DNA of 64,000 nucleotides from Membranipora membranacea (lineage: Eukaryota > Bryozoa > Gymnolaemata > Cheilostomatida > Membraniporidae): contig OU612075.1 of NCBI GenBank assembly GCA_914767715.1, positions 16,864,001 to 16,928,000 on the forward strand. Direction: 5' to 3'. A program made the translations under genes and the position numbers. The notes under the pieces were generated by a model. It saw nothing but the letters and a program-made list of their open reading frames with translations. It searched no databases and had not been told where the DNA came from. This document shows positions 44,475 through 57,850 of this stretch, piece after piece; within the stretch, counting starts at the first letter, position 1, and each line of letters opens with the position of its first letter.

Positions 44475-47400
44475 CTACGCTCCCATGACTGATATTTGTG
44501 TACCACTAGGGGTATTCATCTGTTTAACTGGTACCTCTGTGATCTCTATTGATTGTTCTTTGCCTTGTGAGGCTGGTTTTGAGGACGATTTAAGGGCTGA
44601 TTTTCTGGCACCGGTATGTGGCACGCTTCTGGTCAGTGTCTCTCTAGCTGCGCTTGTCTGTGAAAACAGGAACACAGTTTTGAACATTCAGGTAAATACA
44701 TATTAGAGTTTTAAAAAAATACCATTAGGCCTAACAATGGTAAGGTTTTGTTGCTACATAACTATGATAAAAGTGATCGAGATTAAATGTGTGTAGTAAC
44801 AATGAAGTGCGTTTAATGAGTCGGAGTTGGCCAGCATCATACAAATTTTAATTGATTCTTGCGTCTCAACTTATTACTATATGTTAGTACCTTGTTTCGT
44901 CCTGGGCTATGGAAGAGTTAGAGTCATTTAAAAAAAATATAAGCCTTCATATAAATAATACTTTCTTCATTCTATTATGAGATTGTCACAGAATATCTAT
45001 TTTTGGCTCTTGACTTTAAGGGTTGAAAAATCAAGAAGTGTTATTGGACAATAAGTGCCTACCCTCATATCAGGTACTTCATCATAAGCTGTGGTCTGTG
45101 GTGGCGGTCTCCTCAGAGCTTGCTCTGCTATCGTCGGTTTTATATCAAACCTATCGGGATCCTGTAACCTGTCTGCTCTCCTTTGCTCCACATGGTTTCG
45201 TATAACGTCATGAGCCTGCGTAGAAATATCATCAACAGTTGAAAAACGGCTGATATAGGATTTAACGATTGTGGTCCTCTCCTCAGAGCAAGCATTGACG
45301 AGAATAACACTCATATATGACACATATTATACATTATCTCCTCTACTGAAGAGAAGTAATTGTGATATGATTATTATTATTGCTCACTTGCAAATGTTTA
45401 GTACAGGGGAGATCTTTCGAGAAGAAGAGTTATATTCAAATGATAATTAAAAAAGCTAGTTATAAAGCATCATAAACTGAGAAGAAATAGATCTTTTTGC
45501 AAGCATGCCACCTTAACAGACGTACAGTATAAGAAGCCGTCAAGACATGCATTTCTGAGTGTCGCTATACCTGAATGAGATTATATGTAAGACATAGACT
45601 TAATAATAAACCTAGACAGGACACTATATACAACTGAAGTGAGGCCTCAATGCTGATGCTCCATATAGTGTCTTGTCTAGGTTTATTATTTAGTCTATGA
45701 TGTAATATCATCTATGCAGGCGTTACTATGCAAAGCGTCATAATTGAAAAATATTTGATCAAAATGTCTTTGAGAAGAAGATAAAAGATAATATAGATTA
45801 AATTTTCAGCAGGCATTAAATTGGGCAGTAGATGAAACGTTACTTACAATACGCAGCTCAGTCTCAGGTGAGGAATACTTCTAGCAATGGGAAGAATGTT
45901 GGTCAATTTTACAGCCGATTTTAGCATATGCACCCTGGACTTCAGTTATAGGGAAAATGTGCATCGTGCACTAGTGCACTGTGCCTCAGACTTTCAAACC
46001 ACTTGATTTTTTAAGGGCATATATGAAAATTATTAGCAACCAAGAGTTTTGAGACAACATGTAACCACACTGTGAGAGTAAGACTTTCTAAAAATACGTA
46101 AAACTTTCAATGGAATTTTACAAACTTTCATGTTACGACGTATGTTATGGTATATATATTGTTCTCACCTTAAGCTGTGTGTGGAGTATACTTGGTTGAG
46201 CGTCCAGCTCTGTACCCTTGAGGTTATTTTTGACAGCTTGTGAGGCTGTGGTTCTGGCGTGCATCGGTAACTTATTCTGGTAAGCTCTGTCTGTGAAGTC
46301 TATCTCATTCACCTCCTTCTTCCTCACCCTAAAATCATCATGGAGGTAAAGTCATCTCAATAGTCATAATAACAATAGATATATTTATTAGTAATCAGGC
46401 TGTGGATCTCTCATTGAGGACGAGCCATAATTGCAGTTATGTCTTGCTAAGACTTCACTAAGATGCCTTACTATTTGATTTTCATTCCAAAATTTAATAA
46501 TTAAACTAGACAGTGGAATTGTAGTGTGACTTCTAGCGGTCTAAATTGCCGCAGCAAGTACAAATAGATAAACTTTTTCGGCAACTTTGAATTAAAAAAT
46601 CTATTAGTTTAATTTCTGCCAGCATAACAAACGGAGACTTGATAGAACCTCTGAAAGGGCAGCAGATTCAAATGATGAAGTGAGCCATTGTATACTCACT
46701 GTCTGTTTGTTAGAATTTCATACATCCGCTCTATCATCAGTTGAGCTGCACCTTCCTTAGAATGCATAGTACCATCCGAGTACTCAGGTGGTATATCTAT
46801 ACTGTGCCTTTTAAAGAACTAAAATTAGACAAAAACATGGTTATAGCAGAGAATTTGCAACATTTTACTCAAATAATGCTCAAGCAAACCTGCTCCTGAA
46901 ATCTCAATTTAGTCTGAACAAATCATAGGTTGGAACATGTTTTTTTTTTACCGTGAAGAGGTTTTGTTTTTTTGGAACAGACTCACAAATTAACCTTATT
47001 CAAACAAATAACCTAGGAGAGCGAAGTAATTACAGGAGTATAAGTTCTCCTTTACGCATCTGCTTGAGTTGGTGAAATTTATGAGTATCTGAAGTTTACT
47101 CAACATCTTCACTTTATATAAACTCTCACTTTAGTCAGCTAAAATTGGTACCAGCTAATAATAAGTCATTCCTAAACTAGGATAACTAAATTCTAGCTAA
47201 TATTTACTCTACCAAGGTAGACACAGTCCTCTTTCACGCATCAACAAATTCATTTCCTACTGAATATTATTAGACTTACAGTCAAAAGTAAATCCCAGTT
47301 GAGCTGCTTGGTTTTGAGAGATGTGCAGTTTGTGTAATAGTTGTGCATCTGTATAGCTTGTGGATAATACCATGAAAATATCTCTGCAACTAAGTATCCG

Positions 47401-48045
47401 TTTGACAAGTCCCTGTAATTACATGATTGCCTGAGTTAGAACGTACTATGGCAGGAGGAAAAAACAAATGGTTCCCTGATTGCAGGTGTTATGTTGATTA
47501 ATTCAGGCATTATTTACATGACCTGATGGCACATATAAAAGATCAGCAGGAAATGAAAGCATTGAGAGAAATAAATTTGAATGTAACATCCCTGCAACCA
47601 TTGAGATCTGGTGAAATTGTATTACTTTTTCTGATTAAATCAACACACTGCTCTGAGTCACTGAAGTCAAGTCAGTTAAAATCAGGGTGTGATCATGTAG
47701 AATACCTCCCTATTACTCCTTGGCATGGCCTGATGTACCTCACATTTAGAAGCTTAAATAAAATAGTTCTATCAGTTGCCAGTCAGATAGATGATAGCTA
47801 TGATCTGTATTTATATTTATTACATAAACCATTTAATTTCTAATTGGCCCATATATACAGTAGTCCAATCAGTAGGCATCACTTCACTATGCAGATCCCA
47901 ACCAATGAGTTGACTGAAGTCATGGCCTCACTATACTCATTCAATTGAATGGGTGTTCTCTGACTTACCACTTTGCATTCTTCACCTGCCAAGTAAGATC
48001 CAAGCTTTGTAGCCATCTGATAACTTCTCTTGGAAGGCCAGCCAT
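44475..48045 (-). CDS. SPATA4: SPATA4 orthologue (SPEF1/CLAMP-type CH domain)
   Basis: Six exons (47969-48045, 47280-47412, 46700-46818, 46169-46328, 45078-45215, 44475-44657) keep frame and give 269 residues. The N-terminus is the calponin-homology-like domain: MAGLPREVIRWLQSLDLTW, DLSNGYLVAEIFSWYYP, SLKTKQLNWD and GTMHSKEGAAQLMIERMYEI. The C-terminal half has DFTDRAYQNKLPMHARTTAS and DRFDIKPTIAEQAL, matching the vertebrate protein in order and spacing. SPATA4 is testis- and cilium-associated, and its domain relates to microtubule-binding SPEF1. The last exon is Ser/Lys-rich and lineage-specific. Exon 5 could end 15 bases later (45063), also in phase. Its intron 4 contains a 107-bp hAT-like MITE. 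Confidence 0.92.
45593..45699. mobile_element. 107-bp hAT-like MITE (family A) in a SPATA4 intron
   Basis: Inverted ends CATAGACTTAATAATAAACC and GGTTTATTATTTAGTCTATG meet near the centre. Flanks ATGTAAGA and ATGTAATA form an 8-bp target duplication with one mismatch. The ends match the longer copy at 54811-55300, of which this is an internally deleted form. Confidence 0.85.
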
Positions 48046-48382
48046 GCTAGATAAACAGTATTATTGGTTGGCAAATGCGTTCACTTGACTATACAGCAGT
48101 AAGAGTCTGTTTAGATCTGCCTATTTAGTAAAGACAGATTAATTAGACACTGTTTATTTTTCTGCTCTCTTCATCAGTTGCATAGCAACTGTATAATGTA
48201 AAGAAATGTTCTAGATATTTTCGGTAGCAATTGATTTTATCCGATGCACTTAAGAGCTTTTGGTCGGTTGAAATAATCTTACCTCAATAACAAAAGCACA
48301 TTATTTCCTGTTTAGAATTTTGGGGTAGAAATCTATTCCTATGTTACTGAACTGTTTTTCAGCAACATTGCCTCACAGCAAA
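48046..48382. promoter_or_regulatory. Probable bidirectional promoter, SPATA4 / CHM
   Basis: 337 bases separate two divergent start codons. No TATA box at a useful distance on either side. A CAGCAACATTGCCTCACAGCAAA leader precedes the CHM start. A shared core promoter is inferred from spacing alone. Confidence 0.55.
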
Positions 48383-51300
48383 ATGTCTGGGAACACTGAT
48401 CAGCTTCCTGAAAGCTTTGATGCTGTCATTCTTGGTACAGGTGAGTGCAGTTTTTCTACATGGAGATTCAACTATGATCCAAATAGCCATTTGTTGTTTG
48501 TATACTACCAATAAGATTATTATTATATGATTATGACCAGTCATTTTTAATGACAACCAGTCATGATAGTGAATCATCATTACATAACTAGGAGCATCAG
48601 TGTTTATAATAAACCAGATTGGAAGGGTAGCTAGCTGAGAATCCTGTACTATAACTGCAACCCCTGCCTTAGCTGGCGCATTATTGTACATAGGCCCACA
48701 TTCCTGTATAAGAGTGACAAACAGCAACCACCGAGCAACTAGTACTCGTAGTCCCAACCATCATCAGGGCTAGAAGTCTTAGGGGTGGGAGGGGTTACAA
48801 GCATGTGTTTAGCTTAGATTTATAAGAATATTCTGCGCTAAGAACCCACCAGAAAGACTAAAGAACCACCCGCAACTGCTAAATAAATGTTCGCAAACCC
48901 CCAAGTAGCAAATGGAAACCATGTCTACAATTAGCATTCATGATATACTTTGCACCAATTTTACTCTGAGATTCTGTGCTGAAATTTTACCCTGCCAACA
49001 TTGTCTCACTGGTATTGATGTATATTTGCAGGACTGTGTGAAAGTGTGGTTGCAGCAGCTCTCTCGCGAATTGGGCATTCTGTATTGCACCTTGACAGGT
49101 TCGTATTTACTACTCACTTTCTATTTGAATTTATCCACTGAAATCATGCTCAAACTCTAGCAGCCTACTTATCATATTGGGGGCTGGTAATTGGGGGCCC
49201 ATTCTCTGAAATCTTAGATATGCCGAGTCAACACATTTGCCTGCATTGCTGCTTTTCTGTATGTTCATTGTAAGGACTGCTAGAACTGCTTAATGAGCAT
49301 TCAATCTGCTGATAACAGAGGTTGACAACTCAGGTTCTCTTGCCTAGATAGTATGTGATGCCTTTTTCCATCCACGATGTAATTATCACATTGTCTTGGT
49401 TGACTCTGAGAACTTATTGCTCTTATCATACAGGAACTCATACTATGGTGAACTAGAAGCCACTCACTCACTTAAGAATATTTTGGACTACTCTAATCTA
49501 CACAGTGACAGACTTAGCTCATCTAACCCTACAGAATGTACTGAAGATGAGACAAGTCTAACTATTAAATGTGACTCTCTACCATCAGTCTCTAATCTCA
49601 GCTACGAGACCTACTCCACCAGGTAAAAGAATGAAGGAATAACTCACCATCATTCGATAAAAATCAAGATACCGCTTATAATAATCAAGCAAACAAGTCA
49701 CAAAACCTGCCTTTTATTAACTTAACAGAGTAATCTGCTCCCTGATCTTCAGAGGACAACTCCTAGCACTGTTAAAAGTCGACTGTGAGTTTGGGAGCTC
49801 ATACTCCCAGTTGTAATCGCTTCTCAAAACAAGATAGATTTTAGTTTGTGATTGTTAATCATCTTGTACTGTTTTCATGTTACAATATTTCATATGTACC
49901 TTCAAACTGTAATTATGATCACTTTGAGGCAAGGACAATTGATTAAAGTTGAAATATTAATATCATATTAGTTCTCTCAACTCGATATATTGCAGTGAAG
50001 AGGAGCTGGAGGTGTATGAGAGAATCCTTCAGTACGAGGAAAATTTCATAAAGCAGCAAGAGAAAAAATCAGCAAAGGTACTTTTCTTCTCTACAATATG
50101 CAGCATAAGTGAAGGGCATTCTGTAATCATTTGATTTCAATTTTTTATGACTACTTTTCAGTAGCAAAGTTTCAATCTTTGATGATACAGGTTAAGTTCA
50201 TTTGTATCATAATTTCCAGTGATATTTTCAGAGATTGTAGGAACACAGTGTAGGCGATACTCAGTCCTTGCCGTCTTTCCCTTAGATAAAACATTATTAA
50301 AGCTGTAAGCATGAACAGATGGTGTATGTATGCCAATCTTTAACACGCTGCAAAGTTATTATAATTCACATTCTTGCTTTGTTTTAAAGCCTGTAGGAGC
50401 AGGAGAACCCAGCCCAGAGTCTACAGAACAAAAACAGTTCTCTGAATCAGATAACCAACCAGAACAAACTAAATCAAGTAATTACGGTGATGCTGACCAG
50501 TCAGAAACACTAAGATCAACTAATGAGGAGACTGGAGACTCTGTTAAAACAGGTGATGGGGCTGTAACCGAGCAGCAGGACCTGGAGAGTTCAGACAATG
50601 CGGGTGGCAGCTCTACAGCAGTTTCTGTTACTGCTGAGGAACTCAGTCAAGTAACTCCAGTTATCAAACATTACGTCAAGTCCCTACTTGAGAATAAATC
50701 AAGTCAAAAGGAAGATGAAGACAGAAATAGAAAACTTGCGCTGCTCATCAAACACAGTAACAGATTTATACTCGACCTCGCACCTAAGGTAGGAATCACA
50801 GGTCAAAATTATTATAACTGTTTATAGTCAAATGTGATTATTTGGTCATGCTCACTGTTTACAAAGAATGAAAATCTATGAGCCTATTGATTTATAGTAG
50901 CCAACAGCAACATATTTTAGTATGAATAGTGGGCAATATTATGCAATGTTTTAATGTTTAAGATAATTTTGGCTGGATTGGCTGGTGAAAAGTTCCTGAA
51001 GGTAAAAGTTGTATACTATTGAGCTTTCAAACAGGACAAGCTCTGAAGCTGTCTTCCCTTTTCTCTTGCGTTGATACAATGCTTGACATTTTGTCATTGT
51101 TATCTAAGTTGTATTTCTCTCTGCTTTTAGTTACTGTACGCTCGCAGTGAAATGATTGACTTGCTCATCACATCAGATGTTGCTCGTTACTGTGAATTCA
51201 GAACCATAACACAGATTCTTAGTCAAAACAAGGAGAAGACTCTTCAGGTACATACCATGACGTATTTATCTATTATTGTGCTTTACTGTATGGTTATTAC

Positions 51301-54300
51301 ATAGTTTGTAATTGATATAAATGTAGTAATATATTCCACCCTACCTATTCCTACCCACCCCTGCCGGAGGAGGCAAGTGCTGGTGCCATTGTCTCGTTAT
51401 TTTCATACCAAAATATATTGTGTAACATATAGTAGTAGTTATGTTTCCAGTCCGAACTCTGATAAGGTGTTCCCTCTCAGCATTTAAATGCTCTTTATGA
51501 TTTTATTCTATGCTAGTATATAGTTTATTTCAAGTAGAAGCAGATCATAACCTTATCCTTATTTACTTTTAGCCGGTTCCCTGCAGCAGATCAGATATAT
51601 TTTCCACTAAAACTCTGTCTATGATAGAGAAGAGAATTCTAATGAAGGTGCTTACTCTCTGTATGGAATATGAAAACAAATCAGAAGAGCTTCACGGTAT
51701 GCCTCCTGTGTTTTACTACATAACAATAAGGCCTAGCACTAAATCATCTGTATTTGAATTCCCTTTTGCACATGTAGAACATCTTGTTTTGAATGACAGA
51801 GTCATGTTCTATGTATGGTTTAAAGATGGAGTGTAATTCAGATCCAGCATTAATTGTAGGCACTTGGTAGTCTATTTACAGGGATTTACTTGTGCGGGGA
51901 GTAATAATATGGACCAAAAACATTTTTATGAGACTTACTTTTATCAATTTGCTATGCTCAAAATTAAATTCTAAAAACTTTTGACATCACTGTAATTACA
52001 TAGAGCATAGCATGTCTTGTCAAGACAGGCTACATTGAGCCATATTTAATAGCGTAAATCATGATGATTAATGATCTATTGATTTATAATTCACTAGAAA
52101 ATCAATATTTGCAGTGCAACTGCTGTGGCACACATTGTGACCCTATCATTTAACTATCAACTGAACTCAAAATTATTGTATTCCTATACTTTTTCATATC
52201 TAATTTTCTTTTAAGAAAATTAGATTTAAAAAATCCATCAGCAAAGTCAAATATAGTTGAGGAATGTGTAGCTATCATGATTTTCGAAAATAATAACCAT
52301 TTACTGAGAAAAATTGCTAAATGTAAATCAGTCATTATTGATTAATAGGGCATTGTTTATGAGTATCATACCTATGACATCAAATTCTTCATTATCAATG
52401 TAAACAAATCTTTATGATGTATTTGACGCCAAAACGGAGCACATGTACAGAATCGGAATTGGTTGATCTATCAACCTGGATAGGGATGGGAGAAAGTGAA
52501 TCTGAACTGAACTCCCTCTTTAATCATTCATTGTATCAATAATAGCTCTTAGATGGCAACTGTTAAGATCCTTGATGCAGTTTTATGATACAACAAATTT
52601 GGGTTTTCTGGTCCTTGACATTAAGGAGACAACTCCAATATATTTGAGCTACTCTTAATTTATTTGCCACTCCATCCACGTGACCGAGAAAATTATGACT
52701 AATATCACATTTCAGCATTACGCATTGCAAGCAGGTGCAAATATATCTTGTTATTCAAAGAAGGATATTGTATTGTAGATAATCATGAGGGACAATTTAT
52801 TGATTTTCTCAAATCGCAGAGATTGACACCACAGCTCATACACTATGTACAGCATGCTATCGCCATGGTACCTGAATCTGCCTCCACACAAATGGTTAGA
52901 CTTTTATTGGATGCTTTGGCATGGTTTTTTTGCAGTTTTAATTGCAACAAGAATGTGCTGACATATAAATGACATACTAAAAGACTGCTCTCATTTCGAT
53001 GATTGAAGTTTTTTATTGAAAGCCAATAAGATGCAGATATAACTTACATTACATGAATAGTAACTTATGAAGTTCCCTCTTTACACATACCAGATAGAGT
53101 TTGATTTATGAGCCTGCCTTCACAACTTATCAAACTCAGTAGTTTCCAAGCTCAAGAGAAATTATCACATGACACTGCTTTTAGATGAACGTTATGTCTG
53201 TCATCTCACAAATCATTACCTTCGATGACCTTGACCTACAAAATATGGTACACAGTCTTTGTCTTCTTTTAGGGCATTGAGCGAACACAGATGTTTTTGA
53301 AATCACTTGGTAGATACGGACCAACACCGTTCCTCTGGCCTCTTTACGGCGGTGAGATTAATCAGGCTTTCTGCAGGTCGGTATATAGCTTTAAGAACAA
53401 ATTTGATCTAGCTTGCCTGCATACTAGTTGCTTCTCTTTGACTGGTCCCGCCGCAGCCTGATCAGTTGAGGGAGACAAAATTTCGTCTATATAGATTGTT
53501 GTATGTCAGCAGTTTCAAAGATGATCTTTATTGAATTATGGTGGCCCCTTTGATTGCAGAATTGTTATGTATAAACCGTACTCTTGAATACATGGAAGTA
53601 TCAGCGAAATTCATTCCACCAGCCTGTCAATTACTCTATTATTACTGGCATCTTTATTCCATCTCTTCTATCAGCTTTTTATTTGAATTGTAGGATGTCC
53701 GCGGTCTTTGGAGGTACTTACATCTTACATAAAACCATCTCACAGATAATCATGAATAAAGAACAATCCAAGTGAGTGAAACTTCAATAGATGAACTCAT
53801 TTGCTGAGTAAAAGTAAATTAAAAGGGGTTTTGTCAATAGGTTTTGCCCAAATTAATTAATTCGATAACGCACTCCCCTCCTTTTTTAAACGGTTTATGA
53901 ATTGCAAGGACATTTGACTTATTCGGTGAATTGGAATAAAATTAAATGTGTAACTTCTTGTTCTTCAGAGTGGAGAGCATAGTGTGCAATGAAGGAATGA
54001 GAATCAAGTGCAAGTGGTTGATTTGCAACCCAGATTACCTGCTGGAGTACATATCTCAGACTAAGAAGAGAGGATCTATATCCAGAGCTATAGTTATAAC
54101 TAATGGTAGTTTGAGTACAAGTGATAAAGAGGAGGTAATGTTTTATTCTGAAATCTCTGTTGTATTAACAACCTTGTTATGATTGATTTATAATGTGAGG
54201 GTAGATTTTTTCTGTCACATATCTAGACATGGCACCATTTTATATCATAAATGGAGGAGATGAAGGCCGAATGGGAATCTGTTTCATCATGAAAAAAATA

Positions 54301-56248
54301 TTAATAGACAGTTTTCTGAGCTCTGAGTTAGGTCTCAATTCGGAGATGTCCTCTCTCCAGTTTGGTACTTTTAACCCACGCCGCATAGGAAAAACGGTGC
54401 TGAAAAGAGGGTTATCTTGAAAACCGCTTATAATAGGTTAAAAATTATTTTTGATTCAGAATCTGCAACATTGAAAACTCATATGGACATAGTTTGGGAA
54501 GTAATTTTAGTATTTGGATAGTCAATTTTAGCATTTTCTGCCTGTTTTGCGGACAATTTGGCAGAATTTTTCATGAGTTTCGTCACTAAAATTAAGATTT
54601 ATCAACATTCAAGCCTCCAATGATATGGAAACCCTGTCTCCTGTTTTCAAGGGTGCAGACTCTGAATCAAAAACAACATAAGTGGTTTTCAAGATAACCC
54701 TCTTTCAGCAGGTTTTTCCTATGCGGCGTGTGTTAAAAGTACCAAACAAGAGAGAAGACAACTCCGAATTGAGGCATAAATAAGAGCTCAGAAAACTGTC
54801 TATTTCATACCATAGACATAATAATAAACCTAGACAGAACACCATATACAGCTGAAGTGAGGCACTTAATTGTGGGTCAACGTAACGGCATTGGAAGGTG
54901 TAGAAGCAATGATGCTATCATTGATTTAATGTCCTTAATCCAGGTTTTTGTTCATAACTCGATCAATTTTTATCAGATTTTGAATTTGAAAATTTCTTTA
55001 CAATCAGCAGCGTCTTGTTATCAACTTGATGCTATTTCTTCTTCAAAAAATTTTTAGCCTTAAATCAGTATCAAATTGTTCGGGACAAGCTGCTAAATCT
55101 ATTGTAATTTTCAAACTCAAAATCCGAACAAAATGGATCGAGTTATCGACAAAAAACCTGGATTTTGGACAGTAAATCAATGATAGCATCATTGCTTCTA
55201 CACCTTCCAATGTCGTGACGTCGCCCACAATTAAATGCCTCAGTGCCTCAATGCTAATGCTCCATATAGTGTCCTGTCTAGGTTTATTATTAAGTCTATG
55301 TTTCATACCAATATTATCACTGGGGGTGTTAATTCTTACCACCAACACCGACCCATTTAATAATCCAGCCGCAATTAATCTTCACCACATGTATTATAAT
55401 ATATTGCATGTCGGCAGCTTTGTGACAAGAAAACTCTTTATACCCTTTCTGCTCTGTTTATATATCAGTACAAAGAGTGCATCTCAAATGAAAAATGCTT
55501 CAAAACAATTGGAGTTTATTTTTGCAATCAAACGTAGACATACTGATATTATATATTAAGTTAGCTGTGGTATAATTGACAGGCCGTACTGCTGAGTATA
55601 CCTTCCCAGGATGGTGATGGAGACCCCGTATCAGTTATGGAGTTAGGACCTGCTGCATGTGTCTGTCCCAGAGACCCACCTAACCTCAGTGAGTCAACTC
55701 ATTCTCCCGCATCTAACTATAGGGCTGACTAATTCACTTGCTTTTTCTTAAAGTGATTGTGAAGGAATCAGGTTTTTGGTATCATTTTGGAGTTCTCAGT
55801 CTTTATTAGAAAACTGTTATAAGGTTCATAAACAAGATATGACCAAGTTTCAACTCATTTGCACTCAAAGTTGTGATATGAAGGTACATCTCAACTTTGG
55901 GTGAAACTGAGTCGAAAATGGGCCATATGTTGTTAATGAACCTTATAGCAGTTTTCTAAATTAGACTGAGAACTCTAGAATGACACCTAATTCCTTCACA
56001 ATCACTTTAACTGCATGTTGCTTATTCAGGTGTCAAACACATTAGGACACTGAAGTATTTCGAGGCCGGATGATAATAATGATAATGGTGATGAGGATGA
56101 TAGTTTGTGTTATATTAATGATAAGAATTAACAGTATAGTAGGGAGAAATATGATCATAACTGAGCATAGAAAAAAAAGATCATGAAACACGCTTGACAT
56201 TGCTGATACAATCCACTTTGACATGCCGTTATACACACACATTATATG

Positions 56249-56318
<70 letters not shown>

Positions 56319-57656
56319 ATATATTGTGACAATCTATCAGTTATTGAGAAATGAGTGGGAACTTTCAAGCTGCCACCTGATGCCTTCCGATCGAAAATCA
56401 GTCAAAAGCTTTCTTTAATGTTGCAGGGGTGGTACATTTAACTACTAAGACTAGGTTGACTGCTGAAGAAGATTTGAAACCGCATGTGCGCCATCTATTC
56501 AATACACAGAGTAAGTATAGGTACTATGCTGTTGTTTCTTCTCTCCTCTTATCATGTAACCGTCGAAGTGACTACTGATTGGGTGGTGTTACTACCAATC
56601 TATTAACATATGAGGTATGAGGTGCCAGGGGGCAGTGCACTAATCGTCTCTGAGTGGGTTGCCAATTTTGAATGAACATCATATGTTTTAAGATCTGGCT
56701 CTTCATAAGTTCAGAGTGTGTGTGAAATAGCCACGGATATGAGGATGGTTTCAATATTGTGAGGGATTGTTGAGATGTTTGTTAAATGAGTCCTATATGA
56801 CACTCACTTATATTTTGTTTGGTAGAAACAGAAGAAAAGAAACCTAGACTACTTTTAGCCTGCTATTTCAATATACCAGATTACAGTGATGTGGAGACAT
56901 TGTCTACCGTCCATCCCGACAACATGTTTATCACTGTAGGTCCTGATGCTAAAATTAATCCAGATAACTCAATCATCAAGGTGAGGATGAATCCAAAGTT
57001 AAATATAAGATATCTCATCTCACAGTAAAAAGCTGAACTAAGAAGTTCGGATGGTCACTGACATATTTTTGTATATTATGACAATATGCATTTAACTATA
57101 AATGAAAGCAACAATAAATTGTCTTTTATGATCGGAATGCTCACAATATGTGAGTAGCCATAGAGAGAGCTAGTGTGCACCTGACCTCGCATGGATGATT
57201 CAAATTTTTTACTTCAAAACATTGAGTGATCCCTATAGTTTATCTGATTATTTGGAAAAACATCTGAAAATTGGTAAATTTTTTATGGTAGTCACTGTAA
57301 ACATCTGCAGAACTAACATGACCTGTTTGACAGTTGTTCATATCCATCTTCTCTCATAGGCAAAGACCATATTCACCAGTATATGCCCAGATGAGGAATT
57401 TTTACCACGACCTCCGAACCCTGAAGATATCATCTACTGTGATGATGAGAGTAAGAAGCAGGCTGAGGGCGAGACCTTCACCGCCGAGCAAAGTGAGGCT
57501 CAACAAGGACAACACGAGCAGAGTGAGAAAGAGGCGGAGCCCGGTAACAATGAGAGTGAGGCTGGCGGACATGAACCAGAGGCAGACAAATCAGATTGTA
57601 AAAGTTCCGAACACTTGGAAGCCAAGACTAGTGCGGTTGAGGAACCTGAATCCTGA
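48383..57656 (+). CDS. CHM: Rab escort protein (CHM/REP)
   Basis: Fifteen exons give 713 residues: 48383-48440, 49032-49098, 49434-49622, 49996-50077, 50390-50788, 51131-51247, 51573-51696, 52779-52894, 53273-53376, 53694-53771, 53969-54134, 55583-55688, 56427-56510, 56826-56980, 57360-57656. REP presents newly made Rab GTPases to geranylgeranyl transferase II and delivers them to membranes. It shares the GDI fold. Diagnostic pieces are [82 protein letters not shown] and [15 protein letters not shown]. Exon 5 is an acidic Ser/Glu-rich insert like the long insert of vertebrate REPs. The last exon is a Glu/Gln-rich acidic tail ending EEPES, longer than expected. Length exceeds the roughly 650 residues of vertebrate REP1. 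Splice from exon 7 skips about 1.1 kb. Confidence 0.95.
54305..54802. mobile_element. 498-bp MITE with long inverted arms (family B) in a CHM intron
   Basis: Left end TAGACAGTTTTCTGAGCTC and right end GAGCTCAGAAAACTGTCTA. The arms of about 150-200 bp share TCAATTCGGAG, CACGCCGCATAGGAAAAAC and GAGGGTTATCTTGAAAACC in inverted order. No coding sequence. Another copy starts at 63910. Confidence 0.8.
54811..55300. mobile_element. 490-bp hAT-like MITE (family A) in a CHM intron
   Basis: Inverted ends CATAGACATAATAATAAACC / GGTTTATTATTAAGTCTATG. Identical 8-bp flanks TTTCATAC at 54803-54810 and 55301-55308 are a perfect hAT-size target duplication. The interior is also inverted around the centre (TGATGCTATCATTGATTTA and complement). 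It landed directly beside the right end of the family B element. Confidence 0.9.
55752..56006. mobile_element. 255-bp MITE with TTAA flanks in a CHM intron
   Basis: AGTGATTGTGAAGGAAT at the left and ATTCCTTCACAATCACT at the right are exact complements, each bordered outside by TTAA (55748-55751, 56007-56010). Longer arms include GAGTTCTCAGTCT and TAAGGTTCAT.AACA. TTAA duplication points to a piggyBac-type mover. Confidence 0.8.
56251..56317. repeat. (TA)n microsatellite
   Basis: About 30 TA units with a TGTATATATACA lead-in, in an intron of CHM. Confidence 0.95.
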
Positions 57657-57850
57657 TTGCACGGACCTGCTTATCTGACTTTTGTATTAATATGGTGGTA
57701 CTGTTTTATGAGGAAACGAAAGTTGAGGCAATTCATTTCATTTGTCTTTGTAAGAAGGCCATGGTTTCTTGATTCTAGTCATCGATTGTGTTACTCCCTA
57801 TTTATTTTACTTCCATAAATCTTTATATCGGTAATTTTCTTTTTCTACAG
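57657..57850 (+). other. 3' region of CHM
   Basis: AT-rich, no canonical AATAAA before the next exon begins. The CHM message may therefore run on or use a variant signal. Confidence 0.4.

Noticed and set aside
56042-56418. Tyr/Ile-repeat open frames on both strands
   Set aside because: Translation of the (TA)n microsatellite.
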